NCBI RefSeq assembly: GCF_030063305.1 | Contig: NZ_JASISV010000001.1 | Location: 806,001-870,000, forward strand | Direction: 5' to 3' | DNA length: 64,000 bases | Source of the DNA: Salinibacterium sp. G-O1 | GTDB lineage: Bacteria > Actinomycetota > Actinomycetes > Actinomycetales > Microbacteriaceae | Part shown: in pieces, positions 52,343 through 60,635 of the stretch | Position numbering within the stretch: the stretch's first letter is position 1 | How the letters are laid out: the number at the start of each line of letters is the position of its first letter | Translations under genes and position numbers: made by a program | The notes under the pieces: model-generated | Told to the model about the DNA's origin: nothing | What the model saw: only the letters and a program-made list of their open reading frames with translations | Database searches by the model: none

Positions 52343-53287
52343 GTGACTGTCGCCAACGCGCCAGCACTGACAAGCGGTGACGCCGGGACGACCTCCCGGC
52401 GTCACCCGCTCTCAGAGCCGGCCCCGGGCCGCCCCCATCGCCGGGGTCTCGGAAAATATCTCGGGCTCACCCCCTTCGCGTTCTACGTGGTCCTTTTTCT
52501 TGCGATTCCCACGATCCTCGCTGTGACGACCGGTTTCTTCACCGAAGACGGTCGCCCCACCATCGACAACGTGGCAGGGCTCTTCGCCCCCACCGTGCTC
52601 ACCGCCTTCGGTAATTCGTTCCTTGTCTCCGCGGTCACCGCCGTTGTCGGCTCGATCGTCGGTGCCCTCGTCTGTTACGCGCTGCTGGGTACCAAAGTAG
52701 AGGGCGCCCTCCGATCCACCATCAACTCGCTGTCGAGTGTGCTCGCCCAGTTCGGTGGCGTCATGCTCGCATTCGCGTTCATCGCAGCACTCGGTACCCA
52801 GGGGCTTGTCACGAAGGTCCTTGCGGATCTGGCCAGCGTCGACCTGTATGCCAACGGGCCCTGGCTCTACAAGGTGCCAGGGCTGCTCGTGGTGTATCTC
52901 TACTTCCAGGTTCCGCTCATGGTCATCACCTTCATGCCGGCGCTTGAGGGCCTCAAGACCACGTGGGCCGAGGCGAACGCGACACTCGGGGGCACCCGCT
53001 TTACGTACTGGACCCGTATTGCGTTCCCCGTGCTTGCTCCATCCTTCATCGGCGGCCTGCTGCTGCTCTTCGCCAACGCCTTCTCGTCGTATGCCACGGC
53101 CGCGGCGCTCGTCAGTCAGGGGTCACCGATCGTGCCGTTGCAAATCCGTGGAGCGCTGATCAGCGAGACGGTGCTCGGTCGCGAGAACATGGCGGGTGCG
53201 CTCGCGCTCGGGATGATCGTGGTCATGGTCGTCGTGATGTGGGGTTATTCCGTGCTGCAGTCGCGAACGTCGCGGTGGCAGAAGTGA
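52343..53287 (+). CDS. ABC importer permease (PotB/CysT type)
   Basis: A 314-residue inner-membrane permease with about six helices. The coupling-loop motif reads EANATLGGTRFTYWTRIAFPVLAPSFIGG (EAA motif), typical of PotB/FbpB-like permeases. The N-terminal ~35 residues before the first helix are polar. Start GTG 52343, 11 nt after the binding-protein stop. The stop overlaps the second permease (GTGA). Confidence 0.9.
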   Translation: MTVANAPALTSGDAGTTSRRHPLSEPAPGRPHRRGLGKYLGLTPFAFYVVLFLAIPTILAVTTGFFTEDGRPTIDNVAGLFAPTVLTAFGNSFLVSAVTAVVGSIVGALVCYALLGTKVEGALRSTINSLSSVLAQFGGVMLAFAFIAALGTQGLVTKVLADLASVDLYANGPWLYKVPGLLVVYLYFQVPLMVITFMPALEGLKTTWAEANATLGGTRFTYWTRIAFPVLAPSFIGGLLLLFANAFSSYATAAALVSQGSPIVPLQIRGALISETVLGRENMAGALALGMIVVMVVVMWGYSVLQSRTSRWQK

Positions 53288-54096
53288 GCGCCGCGAGCAG
53301 GCTCGGCACCGAGCCGAACCGCGTCACCCGGGCAGTCATCCTCGGCGTAGTCGGGGGGATCTTCGCGATCCCGATCATCGCGATGATCCAGTTCACCTTT
53401 CGCGATGGGCTCGCCGGCGGTTACACCGTCACCCACTGGACGGGACTGATCGGTGAGGATGCTGCCCGCACCTACCGCATCCTCTTCCAGGCGATCGGCA
53501 ATTCGGTGGTCCTGGCGATCGTCACCGTCGCGATCGTGCTGCTGATCCTGTTGCCGACGATGATCCTCGTGCACCTTCAGTTTCCGAAACTGAAGCGCGT
53601 ACTCGAATTCATCTGCATCGTGCCGATCACCGTCCCGGCGATCGTGCTCGTCGTGGGGCTCGCACCGGTCTACGCGATCGTCGTCAGGCTGTTCGGCAGC
53701 GGGGCGTGGACCCTCGCGTTCGCGTACGGAATCACCGTGCTGCCCTATGCCTACCGCGCGATCCAGTCGAACCTCGACGCAGTTCCGGTGGTGATCCTCA
53801 GCGAGGCGGCCCGCTCTCTCGGCGCTAACTGGCCCACCGTGTTGAGGCTCGTGCTGCTTCCCAACCTGCGCCGGGGTGTGCTCGCGGCGGCGTTTATCGC
53901 GGTGGCGGTGGTGCTGGGTGAATTCACGATCGCCAGCATCCTTAACCGCACCAACCTGCAGACGGCCCTCCTTCAGGTATCCCAGTCTGACCCGTACGTG
54001 GCGGCGATCTTTGCGCTGCTCGCCCTCGCCCTGGTGTTCGGGCTCCTGCTGCTCATCGGCAGGCTCGGCGCCCCCCGCAATCGGAGAACCGAATGA
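53284..54096 (+). CDS. ABC importer permease (PotC type)
   Basis: A 270-residue permease with about six helices and the EAA motif in EAARSLGANWPTVLRLVLLPNLRRGVLAAA. It would pair with the previous permease in a heterodimer that docks on the ATPase. GTG start overlaps the upstream stop and its own stop overlaps the ATPase ATG (ATGA). Confidence 0.9.
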   Translation: MSAASRLGTEPNRVTRAVILGVVGGIFAIPIIAMIQFTFRDGLAGGYTVTHWTGLIGEDAARTYRILFQAIGNSVVLAIVTVAIVLLILLPTMILVHLQFPKLKRVLEFICIVPITVPAIVLVVGLAPVYAIVVRLFGSGAWTLAFAYGITVLPYAYRAIQSNLDAVPVVILSEAARSLGANWPTVLRLVLLPNLRRGVLAAAFIAVAVVLGEFTIASILNRTNLQTALLQVSQSDPYVAAIFALLALALVFGLLLLIGRLGAPRNRRTE

Positions 54097-55172
54097 CCAG
54101 CAGTATCCCCATCGCATCGGTAATCCCCGCGTCGGCGGGGGAGGGCGCGACCGTGGAACTCCTCGGTGTGGTCAAGTCCTACGGCGCCCATCGGGCTCTG
54201 AGCTCGATCGACCTGGCAATCAGGCCCGGCGAGTTCGTCGCGCTGCTCGGCCCGTCGGGTTGTGGCAAGACGACGGCGCTGCGTGCACTCTCCGGCCTCG
54301 AGCTCGTCGACGGCGGGCGCATCCTGATCGACGGCAGGGATGTCGCGTCGGTGCCCACCAACAAACGCGACATCGGCATGGTGTTCCAGTCGTACTCACT
54401 TTTCCCGCACATGACGGCGATCGAGAACGTCGAATTCGGGCTCAGGATGCGCAGGGTCGCCGCGGGCGAACGTCGCGACCGCGCCGCAGAGGCTCTCAAC
54501 ATGGTCGGGCTCGCTTCGTTCGCGGAGAGGTTCGCTCACCAGCTGTCGGGCGGCCAGCAGCAGCGGGTGGCGCTCGCCCGCGCACTCGTAACCAGACCGA
54601 GGGTGCTGCTGCTTGACGAGCCGCTCAGCGCGCTCGACGCGAAGGTGCGCGTGCAGTTGCGCGACGAGATCCGTCGCATCCAGACCGAACTGGGAATCAC
54701 CACGGTATTCGTCACGCACGACCAAGAGGAGGCGCTCGCCGTTGCGGATAGGGTCGCGGTCATGCGCGACGGCGTCATCGAGCAGATCGGCACCCCCGAA
54801 GAGCTGTACGCGACCCCCAGCACCCCGTTCGTCGCCGACTTCGTGGGGTTGAGTAACCGGATGCCCGCTGAGCTGGTCGGCGGAAAGGTGGTTGCCCACG
54901 GGCTCAGCATGGATCTGCTCGGAGATCCGCTGCCCGACGGCCCGGTGACCGCCTGGGTTCGCCCCGAAGACGTCGCGATCGCGAGCGATGGTGTGCCGGC
55001 CAGGGTCGTGTCATCCAGCTTCCTCGGGAGCCTGCGCCGCACCCAGGTGGCACTGGCCGACGGCTCGCTCGTGTCGATCCAGCATGACGTCGACGTTCGA
55101 CCGCAACCGGGGGAGCGAACTTTCCTTCGGCTGAAGGGAGCCCCTGTCATTGCCGTGCCACGCGCGCACTGA
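54093..55172 (+). CDS. ABC importer ATPase (PotA/FbpC type)
   Basis: A 359-residue ATPase: Walker A GPSGCGKT, Q-loop VFQSYSLFPH, signature LSGGQQQRVALARAL, Walker B VLLLDEPLSALD, H-loop VTHDQEEA. A C-terminal TOBE-like regulatory domain (about 250-359) holds WVRPEDVAIA. It powers uptake by the two preceding permeases. The last gene of the four-gene operon. Confidence 0.95.
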   Translation: MTSSIPIASVIPASAGEGATVELLGVVKSYGAHRALSSIDLAIRPGEFVALLGPSGCGKTTALRALSGLELVDGGRILIDGRDVASVPTNKRDIGMVFQSYSLFPHMTAIENVEFGLRMRRVAAGERRDRAAEALNMVGLASFAERFAHQLSGGQQQRVALARALVTRPRVLLLDEPLSALDAKVRVQLRDEIRRIQTELGITTVFVTHDQEEALAVADRVAVMRDGVIEQIGTPEELYATPSTPFVADFVGLSNRMPAELVGGKVVAHGLSMDLLGDPLPDGPVTAWVRPEDVAIASDGVPARVVSSSFLGSLRRTQVALADGSLVSIQHDVDVRPQPGERTFLRLKGAPVIAVPRAH

Positions 55173-55196
55173 CCGGTCGACCCGGGTTTGCCTGCT

Positions 55197-55202
55197 TAGA
55201 CT
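55197..55202 (+). promoter_or_regulatory. -10 element of AI-2E transporter gene (leaderless)
   Basis: TAGACT lies 6 nt before the ATG at 55209 and matches TANNNT. Confidence 0.56.
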
Positions 55203-55208
55203 GGCCGT

Positions 55209-56366
55209 ATGACTTTCGGCCGTAGGAAAGCTGCCCAGGCGCCCGCAGTCACGCTCGAGAACGCCTCCGGTACCGTGCCGCCGGCGCTTCGCATCGCGGG
55301 GGCGTATTCCTGGCGCATCCTGCTTGTCGTCGGCGTGCTTGCTGTTGTCGTCTTCATGGTGGCGCAGTTGCGCGATATTCTGGTGCCGTTCATGGTCGCC
55401 GTGCTCGTCGGGGCGCTGCTGGTGCCGTTCGTCCAGTGGCTCATGCGTCACCGCTGGCCGAAGCCGCTCGCGATCGCGGTCGCGATGCTGGGCACGATCG
55501 CCCTCGTCACCGGTCTGATCGTCGTGGTTGTCTCGCAGATCCGCAGCGGCTACCCCGACCTGCAGCGCCGGTCGATCGTGGCGTACGGCGACTTCAAGCA
55601 GTACCTTGCCGATTCGCCGTTTCATGTCGACGATCAGCAGCTGAACGCGTTCATCGAGCAGACCATCGCGACGATCCAGAAAGACAGTCAGGTGCTGGTT
55701 ACTGGTGCGCTGTCGGTGGGTGTGACGGCCGGGCATGTGCTCGCGGGGCTGCTGCTGGCCACGTTCGCGACCCTGTTTATCCTGATCGATGGCAAAAGGA
55801 TCTGGGCCTGGATGGTGCGCCTGTTCCCCCGCACGGCCCGACCGGCCGTCGATGGCTCTGGTTACGCCGGCTGGGTCACCCTGACGACTTTCGTGAAGGT
55901 GCAGATCTTCGTCGCAGCGGTGGATGCCACGGGCATCGGCCTTGGCGCGTGGATTCTCGGGCTCGTGTTCGGGGGCTTCCCGCTGGTGATCCCGATCGCG
56001 ATTGCGGTGTTCCTTGGCTCGTTCATCCCCGTGGTGGGCGCCCTCGTCACGGGAACGATCGCCGTGTTCATCGCGCTCGTCTACCTCGGGCCGTTCCCGG
56101 CGGTGCTGATGCTCGGCATTGTGCTGCTCGTGCAGCAGGTCGAGGGGCACGTCCTGCAGCCACTCATCATGGGGTCTGCTGTGAAGATTCATCCGCTCGC
56201 CGTGGTCTTTGCCGTGGCGGCCGGATCGTACCTGGCGGGCATTCCGGGAGCCCTGTTCGCGGTTCCGGTCATTGCCGTGCTCAATGTCATGGTGAAATAC
56301 ATTGCAGGCGGAGATTGGAAGACCAACCCGCGGCCCACAGCGGAGGACCTTCTTCCTAATGCCTAA
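55209..56366 (+). CDS. AI-2E-family transporter
   Basis: A 385-residue polytopic membrane protein with seven to eight helices. The family features are an N-terminal helix pair (RILLVVGVLAVVVFMVAQLRDILVPFMVAVLVGALL), a long soluble loop, and conserved SFIPVVGALVTGTIAVFIALVYLG, VEGHVLQPLIMGSAVKIHPLAVVFAVAAGSYLAGIPGALFAVP. Members export signals or ions, or act as Na+/H+ antiporters; substrate open. Its 3' end overlaps the ilvA start by 8 nt. Confidence 0.92.
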   Translation: MTFGRRKAAQAPAVTLENASGTVPPALRIAGAYSWRILLVVGVLAVVVFMVAQLRDILVPFMVAVLVGALLVPFVQWLMRHRWPKPLAIAVAMLGTIALVTGLIVVVVSQIRSGYPDLQRRSIVAYGDFKQYLADSPFHVDDQQLNAFIEQTIATIQKDSQVLVTGALSVGVTAGHVLAGLLLATFATLFILIDGKRIWAWMVRLFPRTARPAVDGSGYAGWVTLTTFVKVQIFVAAVDATGIGLGAWILGLVFGGFPLVIPIAIAVFLGSFIPVVGALVTGTIAVFIALVYLGPFPAVLMLGIVLLVQQVEGHVLQPLIMGSAVKIHPLAVVFAVAAGSYLAGIPGALFAVPVIAVLNVMVKYIAGGDWKTNPRPTAEDLLPNA

Positions 56367-57594
56367 CACCATCATTGGCCCCACCCTGGCCGAGTTCCAG
56401 GAGGCGCGGGATCGCGTATCCGGCGTGGCCGAAGTCACGCCCATGGAGAGCTCCCGGTACCTCGCAGAGGTGCTCGGTTCGCCCGTGTTCCTGAAGTGTG
56501 AGAATCTCCAGCGCACCGGCTCGTACAAGATCCGGGGTGCATATAACCGCATTTCGCGCCTCAGCGACGAGGAAAAGGCGCGAGGGGTGGTGGCGGCCTC
56601 GGCCGGCAACCACGCCCAGGGCGTCGCGTTCGCCGCGCGTGAGCTCGGCATCGCATCCACGATCTTCATGCCGCTCGGAGTCGCACTCCCGAAACTGCAG
56701 GCGACCAGGGCGTACGGCGCCGACGTGGTGCTCCGCGGTCACACGGTCAGCGAGCCGTTGAGGGCTGCGGCGGAGTTCGCACGCACGACGGGGGCGGTGT
56801 TCATCCATCCCTTCGATCATGGTGACGTTGTTGCCGGTCAGGGCACCGTCGGGCTCGAGATTCTCGACCAGCGTCCCGACGTCGACACGATCGTGGTGCC
56901 GATCGGTGGCGGTGGGCTCATCTCCGGGGTGGCGAGCGCTGTGAAACAGCGTGCTGCGCTTGACGGCAGAACCGTGCGCATCATCGGGGTGCAGGCCGCC
57001 AACGCGTCCGCCTACCCGCTGTCGCTGCGAAACGGCACCCCCACCGATGTGGCGATCTCTCCGACGATCGCCGATGGCATCGCGGTGGCTCGACCGGGTC
57101 AGCTGAACTTCGAGATCGTGCAGGCGATGGTGGATGAGGTCGTCACCGTCACAGAGGACGACATGGCTCAGGCGCTTCTGGTGCTGCTCGAGCGCGCCAA
57201 GCTGGTCGTCGAACCCGCAGGCGCGGCCGGGGTTGCCGCGATCCTCGCCGGCAAGGTCGCGTCCAGCGGCACGACCGTCGCCATCCTCAGTGGGGGAAAC
57301 ATCGACCCCCTGATGATGGAGCGGGTCATCAGCCACGGGCTGTCGACCTCGGAACGGTACCTGCGCCTGCGCATCCCGCTGCCTGACCGCCCCGGACAGC
57401 TCGCCCGCACCGCCGCGATCGTCGCCGAGGCGAACGCGAACGTGGTGGAGGTGCTGCACTCACGGCACAGCAATGGGATGCAGATCAGCCAGGTCGAGCT
57501 CGAGCTGCACATCGAGACGCGCGGGCCGGACCATGCCGAAGAGGTGCTGACCCGGCTGCGCGACGAGGGCTACGCGCCCCGCATCGACTTCTAG
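56359..57594 (+). CDS. ilvA: Threonine ammonia-lyase with ACT domain
   Basis: A 411-residue PLP enzyme converting threonine to 2-oxobutyrate and ammonia. The PLP lysine is in TGSYKIRGAYNRI, with SAGNHAQGVAF, the phosphate loop VVPIGGGGLISG and AILSGGNID. A C-terminal ACT domain (about 330-411, RLRIPLPDRPGQLARTAAIVAEANANVVEVLHSR) is regulatory. One ACT domain and shorter length resemble the catabolic/TdcB-like group as well as biosynthetic IlvA. The start overlaps the transporter stop, implying translational coupling. Confidence 0.92.
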   Translation: MPNTIIGPTLAEFQEARDRVSGVAEVTPMESSRYLAEVLGSPVFLKCENLQRTGSYKIRGAYNRISRLSDEEKARGVVAASAGNHAQGVAFAARELGIASTIFMPLGVALPKLQATRAYGADVVLRGHTVSEPLRAAAEFARTTGAVFIHPFDHGDVVAGQGTVGLEILDQRPDVDTIVVPIGGGGLISGVASAVKQRAALDGRTVRIIGVQAANASAYPLSLRNGTPTDVAISPTIADGIAVARPGQLNFEIVQAMVDEVVTVTEDDMAQALLVLLERAKLVVEPAGAAGVAAILAGKVASSGTTVAILSGGNIDPLMMERVISHGLSTSERYLRLRIPLPDRPGQLARTAAIVAEANANVVEVLHSRHSNGMQISQVELELHIETRGPDHAEEVLTRLRDEGYAPRIDF

Positions 57595-57600
57595 CCGGGG

Positions 57601-58089
57601 TTACGGGACGTAAGTCTCGACGCTGATGATCTTCACGGCGATCGACTTGCCGTTCGGTGCGGTGTAGCTGGTTTCGTCGCCGACCTTCAGTCCGATGATG
57701 GCGGTGCCGAGCGGGCTGCCCTCGCTGTAGACGTCGAGGTCACTGTCGCCGACGATCTCGCGGCTGCCGATGAGGAAGGTCGACTCGTCGCCCATGATCG
57801 TGGCTTTGATGACGGTGCCGGGTTCGACGACGCCGGTTGACGCTGGCGCCTCTCCGACCGTGGCGTGCCTGAGCAGCTCGGTCAGAACCCGGATGCGGGC
57901 TTCGATCTTGCCCTGCTCCTCCTTGGCGGCGTGGTAACCGCCGTTCTCCTTGAGGTCACCCTCCTCGCGTGCAGACTCGATCTTTTTCGCGATTTCCAGG
58001 CGGCCCTCACCAGAGAGCTGCTCGAGCTCGGCGGTGCGGCGATCGAAAGCTTCCTGGGTCAACCAGGTTTCCGAATGTTCTTGGGCCAC
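57601..58089 (-). CDS. greA: Transcription elongation factor GreA
   Basis: A 162-residue factor that enters the RNA polymerase secondary channel and restarts backtracked complexes. The N-terminal coiled coil has the acidic tip SAREEGDLKENGGYHAAKEEQ, and the C-terminal globular domain ends PNGKSIAVKIISVETYVP. GTG start with AGGAGAG upstream. An intrinsic terminator with a U7 tract sits directly ahead of this ribosome site, so its transcript must read through it or start very close. Confidence 0.95.
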   Translation of the reverse strand: MAQEHSETWLTQEAFDRRTAELEQLSGEGRLEIAKKIESAREEGDLKENGGYHAAKEEQGKIEARIRVLTELLRHATVGEAPASTGVVEPGTVIKATIMGDESTFLIGSREIVGDSDLDVYSEGSPLGTAIIGLKVGDETSYTAPNGKSIAVKIISVETYVP

Positions 58090-58101
58090 GATTCTCTCCT
58101 G

Positions 58102-58134
58102 AAAAAAAGGAACCGGCCGTAGCTGGCCGGTTCC
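58102..58134 (-). terminator. Intrinsic terminator abutting the greA ribosome site
   Basis: On the minus strand, a 10-bp stem (58134-58125 with 58118-58109, GGAACCGGCC/GGCCGGTTCC) is followed by seven T residues (58108-58102) and then the greA Shine-Dalgarno. It ends DUF4307 transcripts and, if greA is transcribed from upstream, would attenuate greA. Confidence 0.87.
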
Positions 58135-58152
58135 GTGCTGAATCCCTACAGA

Positions 58153-58599
58153 CTAGGTGAGCCAGCAGCGGTAGATCAAGCCAGTGACGGCCAACTCGGT
58201 GGTCAGCACGCGCTCGGTGAAGACACGGGTGATCTCGGTGGATGCCGGCAGCTCCACCTCTTTCCAGCCCACGATGGCAAAGGTCGAGTTCAGTGCCTGC
58301 ACCGCGCAACGCGCCGCTGTGCCGGTGGGGGCGGTGAATTCCCACGTCACATCGACGGCGCTGTCGCTGACGACGGTGTGCCTCGCGTCGACGGCGGCGA
58401 ACTGCGCAGTTGGCGAACCGACCAGACCGCCCCAGATCGCCCAGGCGACGAAGACGATCGTGATGGCGCTGGCCGTGATGACTCCCACGAAGCGCGTTCG
58501 TTTGGTTGCGGAGCGGGAGCGGCCGTAGCGGTCGTCGAGGGAGGCCGCAATGGCATCCGCAGGGTCGCTTGAGGCGGCCGGTGTCTCAGGTTTGGGCAC
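58153..58599 (-). CDS. DUF4307 membrane protein
   Basis: A 148-residue protein with a cytoplasmic N-terminus (DDRYGRSRSATKR), one transmembrane helix (about 38-60, FVGVITASAITIVFVAWAIW) and an extracytoplasmic domain (VDARHTVVSDSAVDVTWEFTAPTGTAARCAVQALNSTFAIVGWKEVELP) closing with a second Cys (YRCWLT). This fits DUF4307, an actinobacterial family commonly beside greA and mca. Function unknown. It is divergent from mca. Confidence 0.87.
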   Translation of the reverse strand: MPKPETPAASSDPADAIAASLDDRYGRSRSATKRTRFVGVITASAITIVFVAWAIWGGLVGSPTAQFAAVDARHTVVSDSAVDVTWEFTAPTGTAARCAVQALNSTFAIVGWKEVELPASTEITRVFTERVLTTELAVTGLIYRCWLT

Positions 58600-58654
58600 G
58601 CACGACTCCGTTAGTCTTGGTACCTCAAGGCTAGATGCAAAACCTAGGAGTTCG

Positions 58655-59548
58655 GTGACACGGCGACTGCTTGCGGTTCACGCCCACCCCGACGACGAGT
58701 CGAGCAAGGGCGCCGCTACCTATGCCTCATACGCGCACCATGGCGCGCAGGTCGTCATCGTCAGCTGCACTGGCGGGGAACAGGGCGATGTCCTGAATCC
58801 CGGCCTCGAGCCTCAGGCGATGGCCGAGCGGGATATCGCCGGTCTTCGCCGCATCGAGATGGCCCAGGCGCAGGCCGTGATGAGTATCGAGCATCGCTGG
58901 CTTGGCTATCGGGATACCGGGCTGCCCGAGGGCACCGGAACCGACGAGGGCCCCACCGAGCCTCTGCCCATCAACAGCTTCGCCACGATCCCGCTCGACA
59001 TCTCGGCGGAACCTCTCGTGCGCATCATCCGGCAACTCAGGCCGCACGTTCTCGTCACCTACGACGAGAACGGGGGATACCCGCACCCCGACCACATCCG
59101 AGCGCACGAGATCTCGATGTTCGCGTGGGAGGCGGCGGCTGACCCCGCGCGATACCCGGAGCAGGGACCGGCCTGGCGCATCCCCAAGGTCTACTACGAC
59201 CGCATCTTCAACTCCCACCGCGTCTCGAGAATGGTCGAGGTGATGGAGGCGCAGTCGCATCCGGATCTTGAGAGCATGCGCGAGATGCAGGGCTGGATGG
59301 GCGACCGCCCACCGAAGGCCACCACTCACATCCCCATCGGCGACTTTCTGGAAACGAGGGACGCAGCGCTTCGCTCCCACGCAAGCCAGGTGTCGCCAGA
59401 CAGCGCATTCTTCTTCTGGCCGAATGACCTGCAGCGTGAAGCCTGGCCGTTCGAAGACTTCGAGTTGGTTCAGACCTCCGTGCAGTCGCCACTTCCCGAA
59501 GACGATCTTTTTGCCGGCATCGACCTGACTAATGAGGCTTCAGCATGA
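58655..59548 (+). CDS. mca: Mycothiol S-conjugate amidase
   Basis: A 297-residue zinc amidase of the LmbE/PIG-L family that cleaves mycothiol adducts to a mercapturate and GlcN-Ins during detoxification. Seen: AVHAHPDDESSKGAATYASYAHHGAQVVIVSCTGGEQGDVLN (HPDDE metal ligands) and ENGGYPHPDHIRAHEI. Length and FFFWPNDLQREAWPFEDF near the C-terminus fit Mca better than the shorter MshB. GTG start with TAGGAG upstream. Indicates a mycothiol-using actinobacterium. Confidence 0.93.
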   Translation: MTRRLLAVHAHPDDESSKGAATYASYAHHGAQVVIVSCTGGEQGDVLNPGLEPQAMAERDIAGLRRIEMAQAQAVMSIEHRWLGYRDTGLPEGTGTDEGPTEPLPINSFATIPLDISAEPLVRIIRQLRPHVLVTYDENGGYPHPDHIRAHEISMFAWEAAADPARYPEQGPAWRIPKVYYDRIFNSHRVSRMVEVMEAQSHPDLESMREMQGWMGDRPPKATTHIPIGDFLETRDAALRSHASQVSPDSAFFFWPNDLQREAWPFEDFELVQTSVQSPLPEDDLFAGIDLTNEASA

Positions 59549-59847
59549 CCATTTTCGATTCGCTCGTCACGCTCGTGGCCGATTCCACACCGACTCCGCT
59601 GCCCGCGTACGAGGGTGATGTCAACCTGATCACGCCCGGTGTGGTCGGATTTGCCGTGACATTCCTGATCGCGCTCGCGACGGTGTTTCTCCTGATCGAC
59701 ATGACGCGTCGTGTGCGCCGTGTGCGCTATCGGAATGAGGTTCGCGAGCAGATCGCGATCGAACAGGCGGAGGAGGCGCTCGCGGCAGCCGATGCCGAGC
59801 GACCGTCAGCCTCGGGCGACGAGACTCCTAAAACACCGGCGGGTTAG
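59545..59847 (+). CDS. Small single-pass membrane protein
   Basis: A 100-residue protein: extracytoplasmic N-terminus of about 30 residues, one helix (VVGFAVTFLIALATVFLLIDM), a basic juxtamembrane stretch (TRRVRRVRYRNEVREQ) and an acidic Ala-rich helix. Family not recognised; small proteins of this kind often follow mca in Microbacteriaceae. ATGA overlap with mca. Its 3' end overlaps the hemolysin III gene on the other strand by 20 bp. Confidence 0.78.
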   Translation: MTIFDSLVTLVADSTPTPLPAYEGDVNLITPGVVGFAVTFLIALATVFLLIDMTRRVRRVRYRNEVREQIAIEQAEEALAAADAERPSASGDETPKTPAG

Positions 59848-60577
59848 TCGCGACGATGAAGATTCCTGTCCAGTGGCACAGGAACGCCAGCAGCGTCAGC
59901 GTGTGGAAGATCTCGTGGAACCCGAACACTCCGGGCACCGGGTTGGGCTTCTTGAGCCCGTAGATAACCGCCCCGACTGTGTAGAACAGGCCGCCGACAA
60001 GAATCAGCGTCATCATCACCGGCGCCGAGGAGAAGAAGTCGAGAAGGAACGCGAACGCGGCGTAGCTGAGCAGCAGATACAGCGGCACGTAGAGCCAGCG
60101 TGGTGCGCCAATCCAGAAGATCCGGAACAGGATGCCGAGACCGGCGCCGATCCAGACCAGCCAGATCAGCAGAACCGACTTTTCCGGGGGCAGGGCCAGC
60201 ACCGTGATGGGCGTGTACGACCCCGCGATCAACAGGAAGATGTTGGCGTGGTCGAGTCGCTTGAAGATTGCCTTGACCTTCGGGCTCCAGTCGATGCGGT
60301 GGTAGAGCGCGCTGGTTCCGAAGAGCAGAAGGGAGCAGACGAAAAATACCGAGGTGCTCGCTTTAGCCGCGGCGCCATCGGCAGCGATAACGAGAATGAT
60401 GCCGAGCACGATCGCCAGCGGAAAGGTGCCGGCGTGGATCCAGCCGCGCCAGGTCGGCTTTTTCTCGACGATGTCATAGGTGATGGCGTCGTCGAGAAGC
60501 GGAATGTTCGGCAAATCGGCAGCGGAATCGCCGTCTGACGGCGTCGCTGGCGCGGATTCTGGGGAGGGCGCGGTCAT
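59828..60577 (-). CDS. Hemolysin III (TrhA/HlyIII) family membrane protein
   Basis: A 249-residue seven-helix protein. The family pattern is seen in WRGWIHAGTFPLAIVLGIILV, SSLLFGTSALYHRIDWSP-like LLFGTSALYHRIDW, KAIFKRLDHANIFLLIAGSYTPITVLAL, and the C-terminal FGFHEIFHTLTLLAFLCHWTGIF. The conserved Ser, His and Asp residues correspond to the predicted zinc-hydrolase core. Bacterial members influence membrane energetics and fatty-acid homeostasis. Leaderless ATG with TACACT 6 nt upstream. Confidence 0.92.
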   Translation of the reverse strand: MTAPSPESAPATPSDGDSAADLPNIPLLDDAITYDIVEKKPTWRGWIHAGTFPLAIVLGIILVIAADGAAAKASTSVFFVCSLLLFGTSALYHRIDWSPKVKAIFKRLDHANIFLLIAGSYTPITVLALPPEKSVLLIWLVWIGAGLGILFRIFWIGAPRWLYVPLYLLLSYAAFAFLLDFFSSAPVMMTLILVGGLFYTVGAVIYGLKKPNPVPGVFGFHEIFHTLTLLAFLCHWTGIFIVATNPPVF

Positions 60578-60583
60578 TGCGTC

Positions 60584-60589
60584 AGTGTA
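60584..60589 (-). promoter_or_regulatory. -10 element of hemolysin III gene (leaderless)
   Basis: TACACT on the minus strand, 6 nt before the ATG at 60577. Confidence 0.52.
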
Positions 60590-60629
60590 CGTGAGCGGTC
60601 AACCCCCATGCTGAGCACGATCTTTGGGC

Positions 60630-60635
60630 TAGCGT
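60630..60635 (+). promoter_or_regulatory. -10 element of cis-prenyltransferase gene
   Basis: TAGCGT directly precedes ATG 60636 and lies 6 nt before the in-frame GTG 60642. By analogy with other genes here the true start may be GTG 60642. Confidence 0.45.

Noticed and set aside
55011-56669. A 552-codon open frame on the minus strand
   Set aside because: Opposite the ABC ATPase and AI-2E transporter genes; low-complexity Arg/His/Asp composition and no motif.
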